Shown: positions 48,136-57,433 of the stretch, one piece after another
Numbering within the stretch: position 1 is the first letter of the stretch
Layout of the letters: each line of letters opens with the position of its first letter
Assembly: GCA_902595285.1 (NCBI GenBank)
Contig: CACJPL010000002.1
Coordinates: forward strand, 62,001 to 126,000
Source of the DNA: an uncultured Pelagibacteraceae bacterium
Lineage (GTDB): Bacteria > Pseudomonadota > Alphaproteobacteria > Pelagibacterales > Pelagibacteraceae
Length of the DNA stretch: 64,000 nt
Direction of reading: 5' to 3'
Program-made: the position numbers and the translations under genes
The notes under the pieces: generated by a model
Databases searched by the model: none
Seen by the model: the letters and a program-made list of their open reading frames with translations, nothing else
What the model was told of the DNA's origin: nothing

Positions 48136-49572
48136 ATGGATAAAATAGTAATTTACGATACAGAAACAACAAATAGTACAATTTGGGGCTCAATAATTGA
48201 AGTAGGTGCTGTAGTTGTTGATAAAAACTTAAAAGAAATTGGTAAGCTAAATATTCGTGGCAGAATGCCCGAGGGTGAGGTTCCAAGTGCAAAGGCCTTA
48301 TTAGTTAATTCAACAAGTATTGATTTACTTACTAAAGGCAATTACTCGCATTACGATTTTTTAGGCACAGTAGAAAATTTTTTCTCTAAAGCTGGTCCAG
48401 CATTGTTTATGGGTTGGAGTAACTTAAATTTTGATAGACGAATGTTTCATTTTAATTTTTTTAAAGGGAATAGATATCCTTACATTACACATTCATCACC
48501 CAATAAAGAACATGACGGTTTACATGTTGCAAGAGTAGCACAAACCTTGAATCCTGAAACATTAAAGACTGAATTAACGGAAGCTGGAAATGAAAGTCTA
48601 GCTTTAGAAGGTTTAGCTAGACAACAAGGATTTGATACATCTCAACAACACACTGCTTATCATGATGCATTTACAAGCTTAAAAATTCTAAGAATTATAA
48701 AAGACAAACATAAAGACAATTGGGAAAATTTTTTAAGTACATCTACAAAAAATAGCGTTGAAACTATCTTAAAAAGTGAGGGGATTTATTCAATTTTCGA
48801 AAATGTTAAGGGAAAAAATATGATGTATCTTGTCTCTACATTACATCCAGATCATTGTTTTCATCCATCATATGCATCTTGGGGATATTTATTTGATTTA
48901 AGAAGAGATCCTGAACCTTTGTTAAATTTATCAATAAATGATCTTAAAGTTTATTTAAAAAAGTTTAGTCCAAAAGCACTTAGAGTAATCAAAACCAACA
49001 AAGCTCCTGTAGTTTTAGATAAAAAGTTTGCATTAAAAGAGAAGGTATATGCTGACTTAGATTTAGAAACAATCCAGAAAAGAGCAAAAATGGTTAGAAA
49101 TAGTGAAAATTTTTGTAAAAATATTCAAATCATTAATAGAGAGGCTGCTGAAGAAAAAGCTCAAACTCAAACCCAGGAAGATCTGTTACCTGAAGAAACT
49201 TTATATGAAAAATTCATTCCCAATAAAGACACCCAATTATTTAAAACTTGGCATAGTTCTTCTTGGGAAGATAAATTAAGAATGTTGGATAAGTTTCAAG
49301 ATAAAAGATGTAGTTGGTTTGGGCAAAAAATTATTTATCAAGAAGCACCGTATATTTTGCCACCAGATTTATATAAAAATATAAAAAGTGAAATTGCTAG
49401 ACGAATTTTAAGCAAAAATAGAGAAAAGTGGCAAACTATAGGAATGGCCTATCAAGAAATTGATACCTTAAGAGATCAAGCATCAAATCGAGATGATGAA
49501 GAGGAACTAAAAAAATTAGATGAAATAAATGAATTTATTATGTCTATAGAAAAAAAATATGAAATTGCCTAG
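48136..49572 (+). CDS. sbcB: Exonuclease I (SbcB-like)
   Basis: The 478-residue DEDDh 3'-5' exonuclease has D8 and E10 in YDTET, D100 in NLNFDRRMF and H172-x4-D177. A SH3-like domain and helical C-terminal region follow, with WHSSSWEDKLRMLDKFQDKR resembling the SbcB tail. It digests single-stranded DNA in recombination and mismatch repair. It follows rmuC and the MGME1-like gene, and thioredoxin comes next after 34 bases. Confidence 0.9.
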   Translation: MDKIVIYDTETTNSTIWGSIIEVGAVVVDKNLKEIGKLNIRGRMPEGEVPSAKALLVNSTSIDLLTKGNYSHYDFLGTVENFFSKAGPALFMGWSNLNFDRRMFHFNFFKGNRYPYITHSSPNKEHDGLHVARVAQTLNPETLKTELTEAGNESLALEGLARQQGFDTSQQHTAYHDAFTSLKILRIIKDKHKDNWENFLSTSTKNSVETILKSEGIYSIFENVKGKNMMYLVSTLHPDHCFHPSYASWGYLFDLRRDPEPLLNLSINDLKVYLKKFSPKALRVIKTNKAPVVLDKKFALKEKVYADLDLETIQKRAKMVRNSENFCKNIQIINREAAEEKAQTQTQEDLLPEETLYEKFIPNKDTQLFKTWHSSSWEDKLRMLDKFQDKRCSWFGQKIIYQEAPYILPPDLYKNIKSEIARRILSKNREKWQTIGMAYQEIDTLRDQASNRDDEEELKKLDEINEFIMSIEKKYEIA

Positions 49573-49606
49573 TTGACTTTAAGGCTCTAATTAATAGAAA
49601 GGAAAT

Positions 49607-49924
49607 ATGCTTACAAATTTTAAAGACGAAGATTTTGATACTAAAATTAAAAATGAAGATGTTTCAGTCATCCAGTTTTCAGCTGAGTGGTGTGGTCCAT
49701 GTAAGGCACTAAAACCAGTAATGGATAAGTTATCTGATGAATATAAAGATAAGGCTGGTTTCTATTATGCTGATGTTGAAGATGGTGGAATAAATACCGG
49801 AAGTGCAGCAGGTATCAGAGGTGTTCCAACAGTTATTATCTATAAAAAAGGCGTTGAAGTAGATAGAAAAGTTGGTGGAGTTCCCGAAAGTCACATGAAG
49901 GAATTTTTAGATAAAAATATCTAA
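49607..49924 (+). CDS. trxA: Thioredoxin
   Basis: The 105-residue protein has the redox motif WCGPC (about 28-32) in FSAEWCGPCKALKPV, the cis-proline in GVPTV and a full thioredoxin fold. It keeps cytosolic disulfides reduced, for example in ribonucleotide reductase. An AGGA ribosome-binding site lies about seven bases before the ATG. It shares the CTAA stop overlap with convergent folC. Several thioredoxin paralogues usually exist, so the exact symbol is tentative. Confidence 0.88.
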   Translation: MLTNFKDEDFDTKIKNEDVSVIQFSAEWCGPCKALKPVMDKLSDEYKDKAGFYYADVEDGGINTGSAAGIRGVPTVIIYKKGVEVDRKVGGVPESHMKEFLDKNI

Positions 49925-51189
49925 TTTAAATTTAAAACTTCACCGGCAAGATATAACGATCCAGTAATCAGGATTATATCGTTTTCTTTTACCGGGATTG
50001 ACTTTATAGCATCTTCTATACTTTCCTTATAATTTATATTTGAAAAGCCGTTTAGCTTATCTTTAAGTTCTCCTCCTTTAATTGAATTAGGTTGATTAGG
50101 TATATCTATTGTAGTCAATGTAGAGATATCCTTAAAGAAACTCATATATTCATTATGATCTTTATTAGCCATCATTCCAAGAATGATGTGTTTATTGCAA
50201 TCTAAACTTTCCAAGTATTCATTTAAAACTTTTGCTCCCAATGGGTTATGAGATCCATCAACATAAAGTTTGTGATCTTTTACAAGCTCTTTAAGTTTTC
50301 CAGATTTAATTTCTTGTAATCTTGCAACACAATTTATTTTTAAAATACCTTTTTTAATGTGGTCATCTTTAATTTTTAAGTCTTTCAAAATTCTTAGGGT
50401 CGCAATTGCTGTTGAGACATTTTCTAATTGAAATTGACCTTTAACATTTGGCATAGGTAATTTTATTCCCCCAAATTGATCTTCATAATAAAAGAAGTCA
50501 TTTTCTTGCATTGTAAAACTATAATTTTCATTATGGAAAAACTTATTTGATCTATTATTTGAAATTGTTTTTTTAATATTTTCTTTAATTTTATTAGTAC
50601 TTTGTTTTGCAACTATAATATTTGAGTTTAATAAGCTTGATGTTTTCTCAAAAATAATTTTTTCAACAGTTTGTTCATTTTCAGGTAGCCAATCTAAATG
50701 ATCAAGGCCAATAGATGTTACAACGCTAGCAAGGTTATTTTTTAAGATATTAGTAGCGTCAAATCTAAAGAATAATCCACTTTCAATTAAATTGATATTA
50801 TTTGGGTATTGAGATGCTTTTAAAAAATAGGCTGCAGTCAGTATTTCAAAAAAAGTAATTGGTTCACCATTGTTAGCTTCCTCAACTTCTTCAAGTAAAT
50901 TTGCCAAATCTTCATCATTCAATTCTTCATTATTAAAAACAAACCTTTCATTGATACTTTTGATATGAGGACTAGTGTAGATATTACAATTGAAATTTGC
51001 TTCCTTTAAAATAGAAAACATTGCTTGGATAGTTGAGTACTTTCCATTAGTACCAACAATTGAAATTGCTTTGATTTTATCTTGAGGGTTGCCTAATTTT
51101 TTGCAGAGACTTTGAATACGATCTAGACTTAAATCTATTTCTTTAGGATGCAGCTCTTGTAAGCGACTGACTATCTTCTGAAGTTTCAT
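49921..51189 (-). CDS. folC: Folylpolyglutamate/dihydrofolate synthase
   Basis: I choose ATG 51189 over the GTG at 51201, giving 422 residues. The Mur-ligase-like enzyme has SIVGTNGKYSTIQAM (P-loop, with Tyr in place of the usual Gly/Ser), FFEILTAAYF, GLDHLDWL and the C-terminal HNPLGAKVL region. It adds glutamate to folates. It overlaps the accD 3' end by 47 bases, one of the longest overlaps here. accD-folC adjacency is standard. Confidence 0.93.
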   Translation of the reverse strand: MKLQKIVSRLQELHPKEIDLSLDRIQSLCKKLGNPQDKIKAISIVGTNGKYSTIQAMFSILKEANFNCNIYTSPHIKSINERFVFNNEELNDEDLANLLEEVEEANNGEPITFFEILTAAYFLKASQYPNNINLIESGLFFRFDATNILKNNLASVVTSIGLDHLDWLPENEQTVEKIIFEKTSSLLNSNIIVAKQSTNKIKENIKKTISNNRSNKFFHNENYSFTMQENDFFYYEDQFGGIKLPMPNVKGQFQLENVSTAIATLRILKDLKIKDDHIKKGILKINCVARLQEIKSGKLKELVKDHKLYVDGSHNPLGAKVLNEYLESLDCNKHIILGMMANKDHNEYMSFFKDISTLTTIDIPNQPNSIKGGELKDKLNGFSNINYKESIEDAIKSIPVKENDIILITGSLYLAGEVLNLN

Positions 51190-52072
51190 TTTGTTCAGCA
51201 CTTATATCAGAATTTTTCTTTAACAATATTGATAATAAGGTTCCAATTTTAGATGCAAGATCTTTACGCTCAACAATTAAATCGACAAAACCAGTTTTTT
51301 CAACATATTCACTTTTTTGGAAACCTTCTGGAAGTTCTTCTTTAACAGTTCCTTGTATTACTCTTGCACCTGCAAATGCAATTAAAGCTCCTGGTTCTGC
51401 AATATGAATATCACCTAACATAGCGTATGATGCGGTAATACCCCCTGCAGTAGGATCAGTGATACAAACTAAATAAGGAAGACCGTTTTTCTTTAATTCA
51501 TTAATTGCAAGTGTTGTTCTTGTCATTTGAGATAAAGAAATTAAACTTTCCATCATTCTCATTCCTCCACCAGCGCTAATACATAAAAAAGGTGTTTGAT
51601 TTTCTATCGCATGCTGTATTCCATATAAAAAAGCTTCACCTTCTGCTGCTGCCATTGAGGCTCCTAAAAAATCAAAATCAGAAGCTACAGCGGTAATTTT
51701 AATATTATTTATAGTTCCAGAAGCAACCATCATTCCACATTCTAATCCTGTTTTTTTTCGAGCACTTTTTAATCTTTCTTTATAAGGTTTAGAGTCTGTC
51801 CAATTTAGTGGATCATCTTTTGGTATTGGTGTTTTAAAAATCTCGTAATTGTTTTTTCCAAACAATATATCAAATCTTTGATGAGGTTTTATTCTATGAT
51901 GACGTTTACAATCAGGACATACCCACAAGTTTTCCTCTAAATCCTTTTTTAAAATTGGACCCTTACAACATGATGTCCAGTCACTTTTTGCAATATCTTC
52001 TTTCGTAGCTCTTTCACGTATAGCAGTTTTAATTTTTTCACCTGCTTTAATAATTTTAGTTATCCAATTCAT
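51143..52072 (-). CDS. accD: Acetyl-CoA carboxylase carboxyltransferase beta
   Basis: The 309-residue subunit carries the crotonase-like core with GASMAAAEGEAF and AGARVIQGT. With AccA it transfers CO2 to acetyl-CoA for fatty-acid synthesis. The N-terminal zinc ribbon reads C35-C36 and C52-x2-C55, so the first pair is adjacent rather than CxxC. The last 20 residues are Ser/Glu-rich and overlap folC. It starts four bases into the trpA stop region, as in other alphaproteobacteria. Confidence 0.95.
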   Translation of the reverse strand: MNWITKIIKAGEKIKTAIRERATKEDIAKSDWTSCCKGPILKKDLEENLWVCPDCKRHHRIKPHQRFDILFGKNNYEIFKTPIPKDDPLNWTDSKPYKERLKSARKKTGLECGMMVASGTINNIKITAVASDFDFLGASMAAAEGEAFLYGIQHAIENQTPFLCISAGGGMRMMESLISLSQMTRTTLAINELKKNGLPYLVCITDPTAGGITASYAMLGDIHIAEPGALIAFAGARVIQGTVKEELPEGFQKSEYVEKTGFVDLIVERKDLASKIGTLLSILLKKNSDISAEQNETSEDSQSLTRAAS

Positions 52073-52869
52073 TGAATTTTATTTTTTAATCTCTTTACGA
52101 TATTAGTAACATTTGTGACAGCATTTTGTCTCTTTTTAATAGATTTGGAGATTTCTTTACAAATTGCACTACCAACCACCAAACCATCAGCTTTTTTAAG
52201 AGATTGAATGGTTTTTTCTGTAATTCCAAAACCAATAACTACATTTTTTGATTTATTATGTTTTTTTATTTTGTTGTATTTTTCTAATATTTTCTTTGGG
52301 GACACTTTAAGCTTTCCACCTGTGGTCGACAACATGCTTATGTAATAAATCATATCATGAGAGTCTTTTATTATTTTTTTTAGTCTTATCTGAGAAGTAG
52401 TTGGTGAAACCAATTGAATAAAATTAATTCCTTTTTTTTTGCATTTTGATGCAAAATTTTTATTTTCAGGATAAGGTAAATCAACAACTATTAAACCATC
52501 AACTTTTGATTTTTTGCATTTTTCTAAAAATTTATTTTCATTATATTGATAGATCATATTGTAATAGCCCATCAGTATAATTGGTTTATTTTTTTTTATT
52601 TTTTTAAAATTTTTTGCAATTGAAAATACATCATTAATTTTAATACCATTTTTAATTGCTCGGTAAGCACTTGTCTGTATTTGCCCTCCATCAGCTATTG
52701 GTGTGTTGTGTGGAAAACCTAATTCACAAATATCTGCGTAATTTGAAATTGATTTTAATATTTCTAAAGATTTTTTTTTAGTATTGTCTCCAGCTACCGT
52801 ATATGTCAGTAAAGCTGGTCTATTCTCTTTTTTCACAGCTGAGAAAGTTTTACTGATTAATGAATTCAT
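52069..52869 (-). CDS. trpA: Tryptophan synthase alpha chain
   Basis: The 266-residue TIM barrel cleaves indole-3-glycerol phosphate to indole. It has ELGFPHNTPIADGGQIQ with the catalytic Glu near 49 and the acid in the PIADGGQ loop, and the GFGITEK phosphate-binding site. It shares one base with trpB and overlaps accD by four. Confidence 0.96.
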   Translation of the reverse strand: MNSLISKTFSAVKKENRPALLTYTVAGDNTKKKSLEILKSISNYADICELGFPHNTPIADGGQIQTSAYRAIKNGIKINDVFSIAKNFKKIKKNKPIILMGYYNMIYQYNENKFLEKCKKSKVDGLIVVDLPYPENKNFASKCKKKGINFIQLVSPTTSQIRLKKIIKDSHDMIYYISMLSTTGGKLKVSPKKILEKYNKIKKHNKSKNVVIGFGITEKTIQSLKKADGLVVGSAICKEISKSIKKRQNAVTNVTNIVKRLKNKIQ

Positions 52870-54098
52870 TAATTTTTACCCAGTCTTTCTCTTAAGATAT
52901 CCCTATCTTTTTTAGCATCACCACAAGAGTTAACTATTATTATGGTATCTTTACTTAATCTTGGAGCAATTTTTATCGCTTCAGCAAATGCATGACTAGG
53001 TTCTAAACTTGGATTAAGTTTTTCAAATTTAGTTACCATCACATGTGCTTTAAGTGCTTCTTCATCAGTTGCATAAGTGTATCTAGCTCGTTTTGTATCT
53101 TTTAAAAAACAATGTATTGGACTGACACCTGGGTAATCCAACCCAGCACTAATTGACTCTGTATCATTAATTTGACCTTCATTGTTCTGACAAACATAAG
53201 AAGCTGCACCATGTAAAATTCCAATTTTAGCATTTCTACTTAAAGGAGCGGCATGTAATTTTGATTTTTTTGGGCCTCCAGCCTCTACACCAACTAACTC
53301 TATTTGCGATTTGTTAAAATCTATAAATTCACTCCAAAAACCATATGCTGAACTTCCACCACCTACACAGTTAATTAATTTAATTTTTTTTGGAATTTTT
53401 TTAAATTCTTGTTTAATTTGTACTTTTAATTCTCTTGAAATTTGTGCTGTACTCCATCCACAAATTTTTACGAATATATTTGGACCTACTGTACTTCCAA
53501 CACACATATGTGTAGTGTCGCAATTTGATACCCAATATCTCATACACTCACTGACTGCATCGACTAAGGTTTGACTTCCTGAATATACAGGAACTATTTC
53601 AGCACCATTTTTTCTCATAGCATCACAGTTTGGTTTTTGTCTCTTGATGTCTTTTGCGCCCATGAAAATTTTACATTTGAGACCAAATTTCTTCGCAGCC
53701 ATACTTAACATTTTACCGGCATAGCCAGCACCGGTATCTCCTACTATGTATTTTTTTCCCATTGCTTTACAAATTAAAGCATGAACAGTTGCATTATAAA
53801 TTTTATGAGCACCCCCATTGGCTTCAGATACTACTTTGGCCCATATTTGGGCACCACCTAAATGACTAGATAATTTATCCAATCTTACAAAAGATGTAGG
53901 TGATCCTATATAATTTTTAAAATAAAAATCTCTTTTTTTTAAAAATTGTTTATTATTTCTTAATTTTGAAAATTCTATTGTTAAGTCTTCTATAGGTTTT
54001 TTTAAAGTTTCAGGAATAAAACTTCCTCCAAATTTACCTCCCCAAAAACCGTAACGATCATGCTGGTCAATCAATGGAATTTTTTTTTTTATTTTCAT
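52869..54098 (-). CDS. trpB: Tryptophan synthase beta chain
   Basis: The 409-residue PLP enzyme condenses indole with serine. The PLP lysine lies in GGAHKIYN (near residue 97), followed by AETGAGYAGK-like and GGGSSAYGFW motifs (near 245). It opens GFWGGKFGGSFIPETL, the TrpB N-terminal signature. It overlaps trpF by 32 bases. Confidence 0.97.
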   Translation of the reverse strand: MKIKKKIPLIDQHDRYGFWGGKFGGSFIPETLKKPIEDLTIEFSKLRNNKQFLKKRDFYFKNYIGSPTSFVRLDKLSSHLGGAQIWAKVVSEANGGAHKIYNATVHALICKAMGKKYIVGDTGAGYAGKMLSMAAKKFGLKCKIFMGAKDIKRQKPNCDAMRKNGAEIVPVYSGSQTLVDAVSECMRYWVSNCDTTHMCVGSTVGPNIFVKICGWSTAQISRELKVQIKQEFKKIPKKIKLINCVGGGSSAYGFWSEFIDFNKSQIELVGVEAGGPKKSKLHAAPLSRNAKIGILHGAASYVCQNNEGQINDTESISAGLDYPGVSPIHCFLKDTKRARYTYATDEEALKAHVMVTKFEKLNPSLEPSHAFAEAIKIAPRLSKDTIIIVNSCGDAKKDRDILRERLGKN

Positions 54099-54717
54099 TT
54101 TTTATTTTATTTAAATTGTTTAAAAAAATTTCTATTTTGCTTGTATCTTTTAATCCAGAAGTTTCCAGGCCTCCAGATAAATCTATAAAATCAGCAAATT
54201 TGTCATAGTTATTAAGATTATCATCAAATTTTATATTACCAGCTAACATTAACTTTTTGTTGAGTTTGATATTTTTAATTAGATCATGATCAAATCTCTC
54301 ACTTTTTTCGTACCCTTTACTGTCAAACAAAAAAATATCTGTTACAGCAGAAAATAATTTATATTTATTGACATCAGACTTATTTTTTATTGTTAAGGCT
54401 GTAATAATTTTTTTGTGGTATCTCAGTTTAATTTTTTTGATTTCATCTGGACTACAGTCATACAATTGATAATAATCAAAAGGCAAATCTTTGATCTCCT
54501 CTAAAATTTTATTTTTTGGTTTTACTAAAACAGCAACAAATTTACTTTTATTTTTCTTAACATTTAACAATTTTTTTAAATCAGTGATTTGGACATATCT
54601 TGAGCTTTTCGGATAGTTACAAATAAAACCAATAAATTTAGGAGGATAAGTATGGTTAATTAGAAAATTTAAAATACTTATATCTGAAATGCCACAGATT
54701 TTACAATCTTTGATCAT
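54067..54717 (-). CDS. trpF: Phosphoribosylanthranilate isomerase
   Basis: The 216-residue TIM-barrel enzyme has the catalytic CKICGI motif at residues 5-10 (usual KICG), PxFIGFI, YQLYDC and the phosphate-binding DLSGGLETSGLKD near 187-199. It isomerises phosphoribosylanthranilate in tryptophan synthesis. It overlaps pyrF by four bases and trpB by 32. Confidence 0.94.
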   Translation of the reverse strand: MIKDCKICGISDISILNFLINHTYPPKFIGFICNYPKSSRYVQITDLKKLLNVKKNKSKFVAVLVKPKNKILEEIKDLPFDYYQLYDCSPDEIKKIKLRYHKKIITALTIKNKSDVNKYKLFSAVTDIFLFDSKGYEKSERFDHDLIKNIKLNKKLMLAGNIKFDDNLNNYDKFADFIDLSGGLETSGLKDTSKIEIFLNNLNKIKNENKKKNSID

Positions 54718-55406
54718 TGATTTAAATGATCTATAAGTCTTTTTGTATTATTTCTTATATTACCTTTTGTCAAAGATCTTCCAATAACGACTCCTGAAAC
54801 TTTATTTTTAAATGCATTTTTAGGAGTCATAATTCTTATTTGATCATTGGAACTATCACCAGGCAATCTTATTCCTGGAGTTATTATTAATAAATTTTTG
54901 TACTTTCTACGAAGTATCAATGCCTCTTGAGCTGAACAAACTATACCATCACATCCTGATTTTTTTATCAATGCTGCTTGTTTTAAAACCAATTGTTTTA
55001 CTTCTTTCGTATGACCTATTTCCCTTAAAGCTTTATTATTGAGACTTGTTAAAACTGTTACAGCTAATATTTTTAAATTTTTATTTACCATTTTAGACTT
55101 TTTTTTAACTGCTTTTAGCATTTCTAAACCACCATTAGCATGTACGGTTATATATTTGCATTTTTTTAAATCTTTTAAGCTATTGATAGCCGACAAAGCT
55201 GTTTGAGGAATATCATTTATTTTTAAATCCAGCCAAAAATCAGATTTAAATTTTTCTAAAAATTTTCTTCCATTTTTTGAGCAAAAAAACTGAAGACCAA
55301 ACTTGGGAATTATTTTAAGCTTATTTGTTTTAGTTTGACTTATTATTTTTTTTATTTGATTTAAATTCGAAGTATCACATGCAACAAAAATATTTCTATT
55401 CTTCAT
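54714..55406 (-). CDS. pyrF: Orotidine 5'-phosphate decarboxylase
   Basis: The 230-residue enzyme makes UMP from OMP. The catalytic cluster reads DLKINDIP (about 60-67; family DLKxxDIP), with VHANGG, VTVLTSL and the phosphate-binding TPGIRLPG and VIGRSLTKG motifs. It lies between ihfB and trpF in a tightly packed run. Confidence 0.95.
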   Translation of the reverse strand: MKNRNIFVACDTSNLNQIKKIISQTKTNKLKIIPKFGLQFFCSKNGRKFLEKFKSDFWLDLKINDIPQTALSAINSLKDLKKCKYITVHANGGLEMLKAVKKKSKMVNKNLKILAVTVLTSLNNKALREIGHTKEVKQLVLKQAALIKKSGCDGIVCSAQEALILRRKYKNLLIITPGIRLPGDSSNDQIRIMTPKNAFKNKVSGVVIGRSLTKGNIRNNTKRLIDHLNQ

Positions 55407-55689
55407 TATTATTTAATTTTTTAAACAAGTCTTTTGACATTTTAAAGTGAATTGTTTTTTTTTCTGGTGTATTAACTTTTTCACCAGTTTTTGGATTTCT
55501 TGATATTCTCGCTTTTTGAATATTTGTGGAAAAAACTCCAAAACCTCTTAGTTCGACTCTATCACCTCTTTTTAGGGCTCTTTTAATTTCTTCAAGAATG
55601 ATATTTGTAAATTTTTCTAAATCTTTTTTTAAGAAATTTGGATAATTGTTTGAAAGTTGTTTTAAAAGCTTGGATTTTACAATAGCCAA
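55396..55689 (-). CDS. ihfB: Integration host factor beta subunit
   Basis: The 97-residue HU/IHF protein starts at TTG 55689. The DNA-intercalating arm GRNPKTGEKVNTP (here ISRNPKTGEKV) and GDRVELRGFGVF are present. IHF bends DNA and assists replication, recombination and transcription. It lies 16 bases after rpsA, the usual rpsA-ihfB order. A homodimer is possible if no ihfA exists, which cannot be judged here. Confidence 0.93.
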   Translation of the reverse strand: MAIVKSKLLKQLSNNYPNFLKKDLEKFTNIILEEIKRALKRGDRVELRGFGVFSTNIQKARISRNPKTGEKVNTPEKKTIHFKMSKDLFKKLNNNEE

Positions 55690-55705
55690 TTTAGATCTTC
55701 CTAAA

Positions 55706-57433
55706 TTAATCTTTTTTGTCTTCTTTTTTCTTTAGATCCTCAGATAAAGATGAAAATGGAAGGTTTTTACCAGAACCTTCAGATCCATATTTTTCTAAAG
55801 CCTCTTTTTTTTCAATTTCTTCTAAAAGCTTAATACTCAAAGAAACTTTTCTTTTGTTTAAATCAAGTTCTGCAATAGCACAATCTAGTTTTTCTCCACC
55901 TGTCCATCTGCTAGGTCTTGCATCTGCTGCGTTGATTGCAATTGCTGATTTTTTAATTTGAAAATCCATTTCACAACCTTCTGGTCGGACTATCAAACCT
56001 TTATTGTCAGTAGTTACAACCTTAACTGTTATTGTTTGATTTTTATTCTTGTTTTTGAACCAGTCAAAAGGATCAGGCTGAGTTTGTCTTAATCCAACTC
56101 TAACTTTTTGTTCAGATACTTTTATTTCTAGAATTTTTACTTTTAATTTGTCACCTTTTTTATATTTTACAAGTTCTTCTTCACCATTATTTAGGTACGT
56201 AAGATCATTGCAGTGTAAAAACGCATCTATTTCTAAATTCTCTATTTTTACAAACAAAGAATACTCATTTTTACTTACAACCTCACTATCTACCACTGAG
56301 TTTACAGGAAATTTTTTCTCCAAAGTTTCGAATGGATTTTCTTGAGTAAGTCTATGTGAGATCGCAACTCTCCTTTTTTCTTTATCTATTTCTGTAATTA
56401 CACATTCTATTTCATCTCCAACTTTAAACATTTTTTTGGCTGATATATTTTTTTTAGTCCAGCTTAGTTCACTTGAGTGTAGAAGTGTTGTAAGTCCTGG
56501 TTCTAACTCACAAAACGCACCAAAATCCATAAGTTTAACAACTTTTACTTTATAAACTTTATTTAATTCGTAATTTTCAATGTGTTCAAAAGGATCGGGA
56601 GATAACTGTTTTACAGAGCATCCAACTTGAAGTTTTTCTGTATCAACACTTATAACTTTCAAATCGTGTTTTTCTCCTATATTAAAAACTTCATCAGGAT
56701 GATTAACTCTTGAATATGATATTTCTTGAAGGTGCACTAGAACATCTAATTCCCCATTTACATTAAAGAAGCAACCAAATGAGCTATAGCCTTTTACTTC
56801 AGCACCTTTAATTATGTCTCCAACTTTATATTTTTCAATAATTTTTGCTTTATCCTCTTTTTTAAATGATGAAATAATTTCTCTTCTTGAAACGCATGCA
56901 TTTCCTCTAATTTTATCCAATTTAATTAGTGCAAATTTTTGAGGTTCATTCATTAAATGACTTATGTCTTTTAAAGGTTTATCACTTATCTGAGATCCTG
57001 GTAAAAACATTAAAGACCCCGTTTCTATATGTTCAACAATACATCCTCCTTTACATTTTGATGTAATTTTTCCCATAATTGGCTCATTTTTCTCGTAAGC
57101 CTCTACTAATTTGTCCCAACCCTTAATTTTCTGCGCTTTGCTTGCAGAAACTAAAACTTCACCATGTTTATCCTCAATTTTTTCTAGAAGAACTGAAATC
57201 GTTTCGCCTATCTTAATTTTTTCAGATAGTCCCATGCTTTTTAGCTCGTTTATATCTAAAACTGGTTCGGATTTTAAACCTTCCACAAAAAGAAATACAA
57301 ATTTTTCGGTAATTTTATTTATTTTACCTTCAATAATCTTTCCTTCTTCTATTTGAACTTTTGATAATTGGCTGTTAAGTAATTTTTCAAATTCTTGTGA
57401 TGCTGGATTTGATAAGTCTTTGTAAATTTCCAT
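55706..57433 (-). CDS. rpsA: 30S ribosomal protein S1
   Basis: The 575-residue protein contains six S1/OB repeats; their starts fall roughly at residues 32, 112, 205, 292, 380 and 466, with typical GxVxxxxxxGxFV patterns such as GFGAFCELEPGLTTLLHSSELSW. S1 delivers mRNA to the ribosome, which matters where few genes have Shine-Dalgarno sequences. Its ATG overlaps the cmk stop (TAATG). No separate promoter is visible. Confidence 0.96.
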   Translation of the reverse strand: MEIYKDLSNPASQEFEKLLNSQLSKVQIEEGKIIEGKINKITEKFVFLFVEGLKSEPVLDINELKSMGLSEKIKIGETISVLLEKIEDKHGEVLVSASKAQKIKGWDKLVEAYEKNEPIMGKITSKCKGGCIVEHIETGSLMFLPGSQISDKPLKDISHLMNEPQKFALIKLDKIRGNACVSRREIISSFKKEDKAKIIEKYKVGDIIKGAEVKGYSSFGCFFNVNGELDVLVHLQEISYSRVNHPDEVFNIGEKHDLKVISVDTEKLQVGCSVKQLSPDPFEHIENYELNKVYKVKVVKLMDFGAFCELEPGLTTLLHSSELSWTKKNISAKKMFKVGDEIECVITEIDKEKRRVAISHRLTQENPFETLEKKFPVNSVVDSEVVSKNEYSLFVKIENLEIDAFLHCNDLTYLNNGEEELVKYKKGDKLKVKILEIKVSEQKVRVGLRQTQPDPFDWFKNKNKNQTITVKVVTTDNKGLIVRPEGCEMDFQIKKSAIAINAADARPSRWTGGEKLDCAIAELDLNKRKVSLSIKLLEEIEKKEALEKYGSEGSGKNLPFSSLSEDLKKKEDKKD

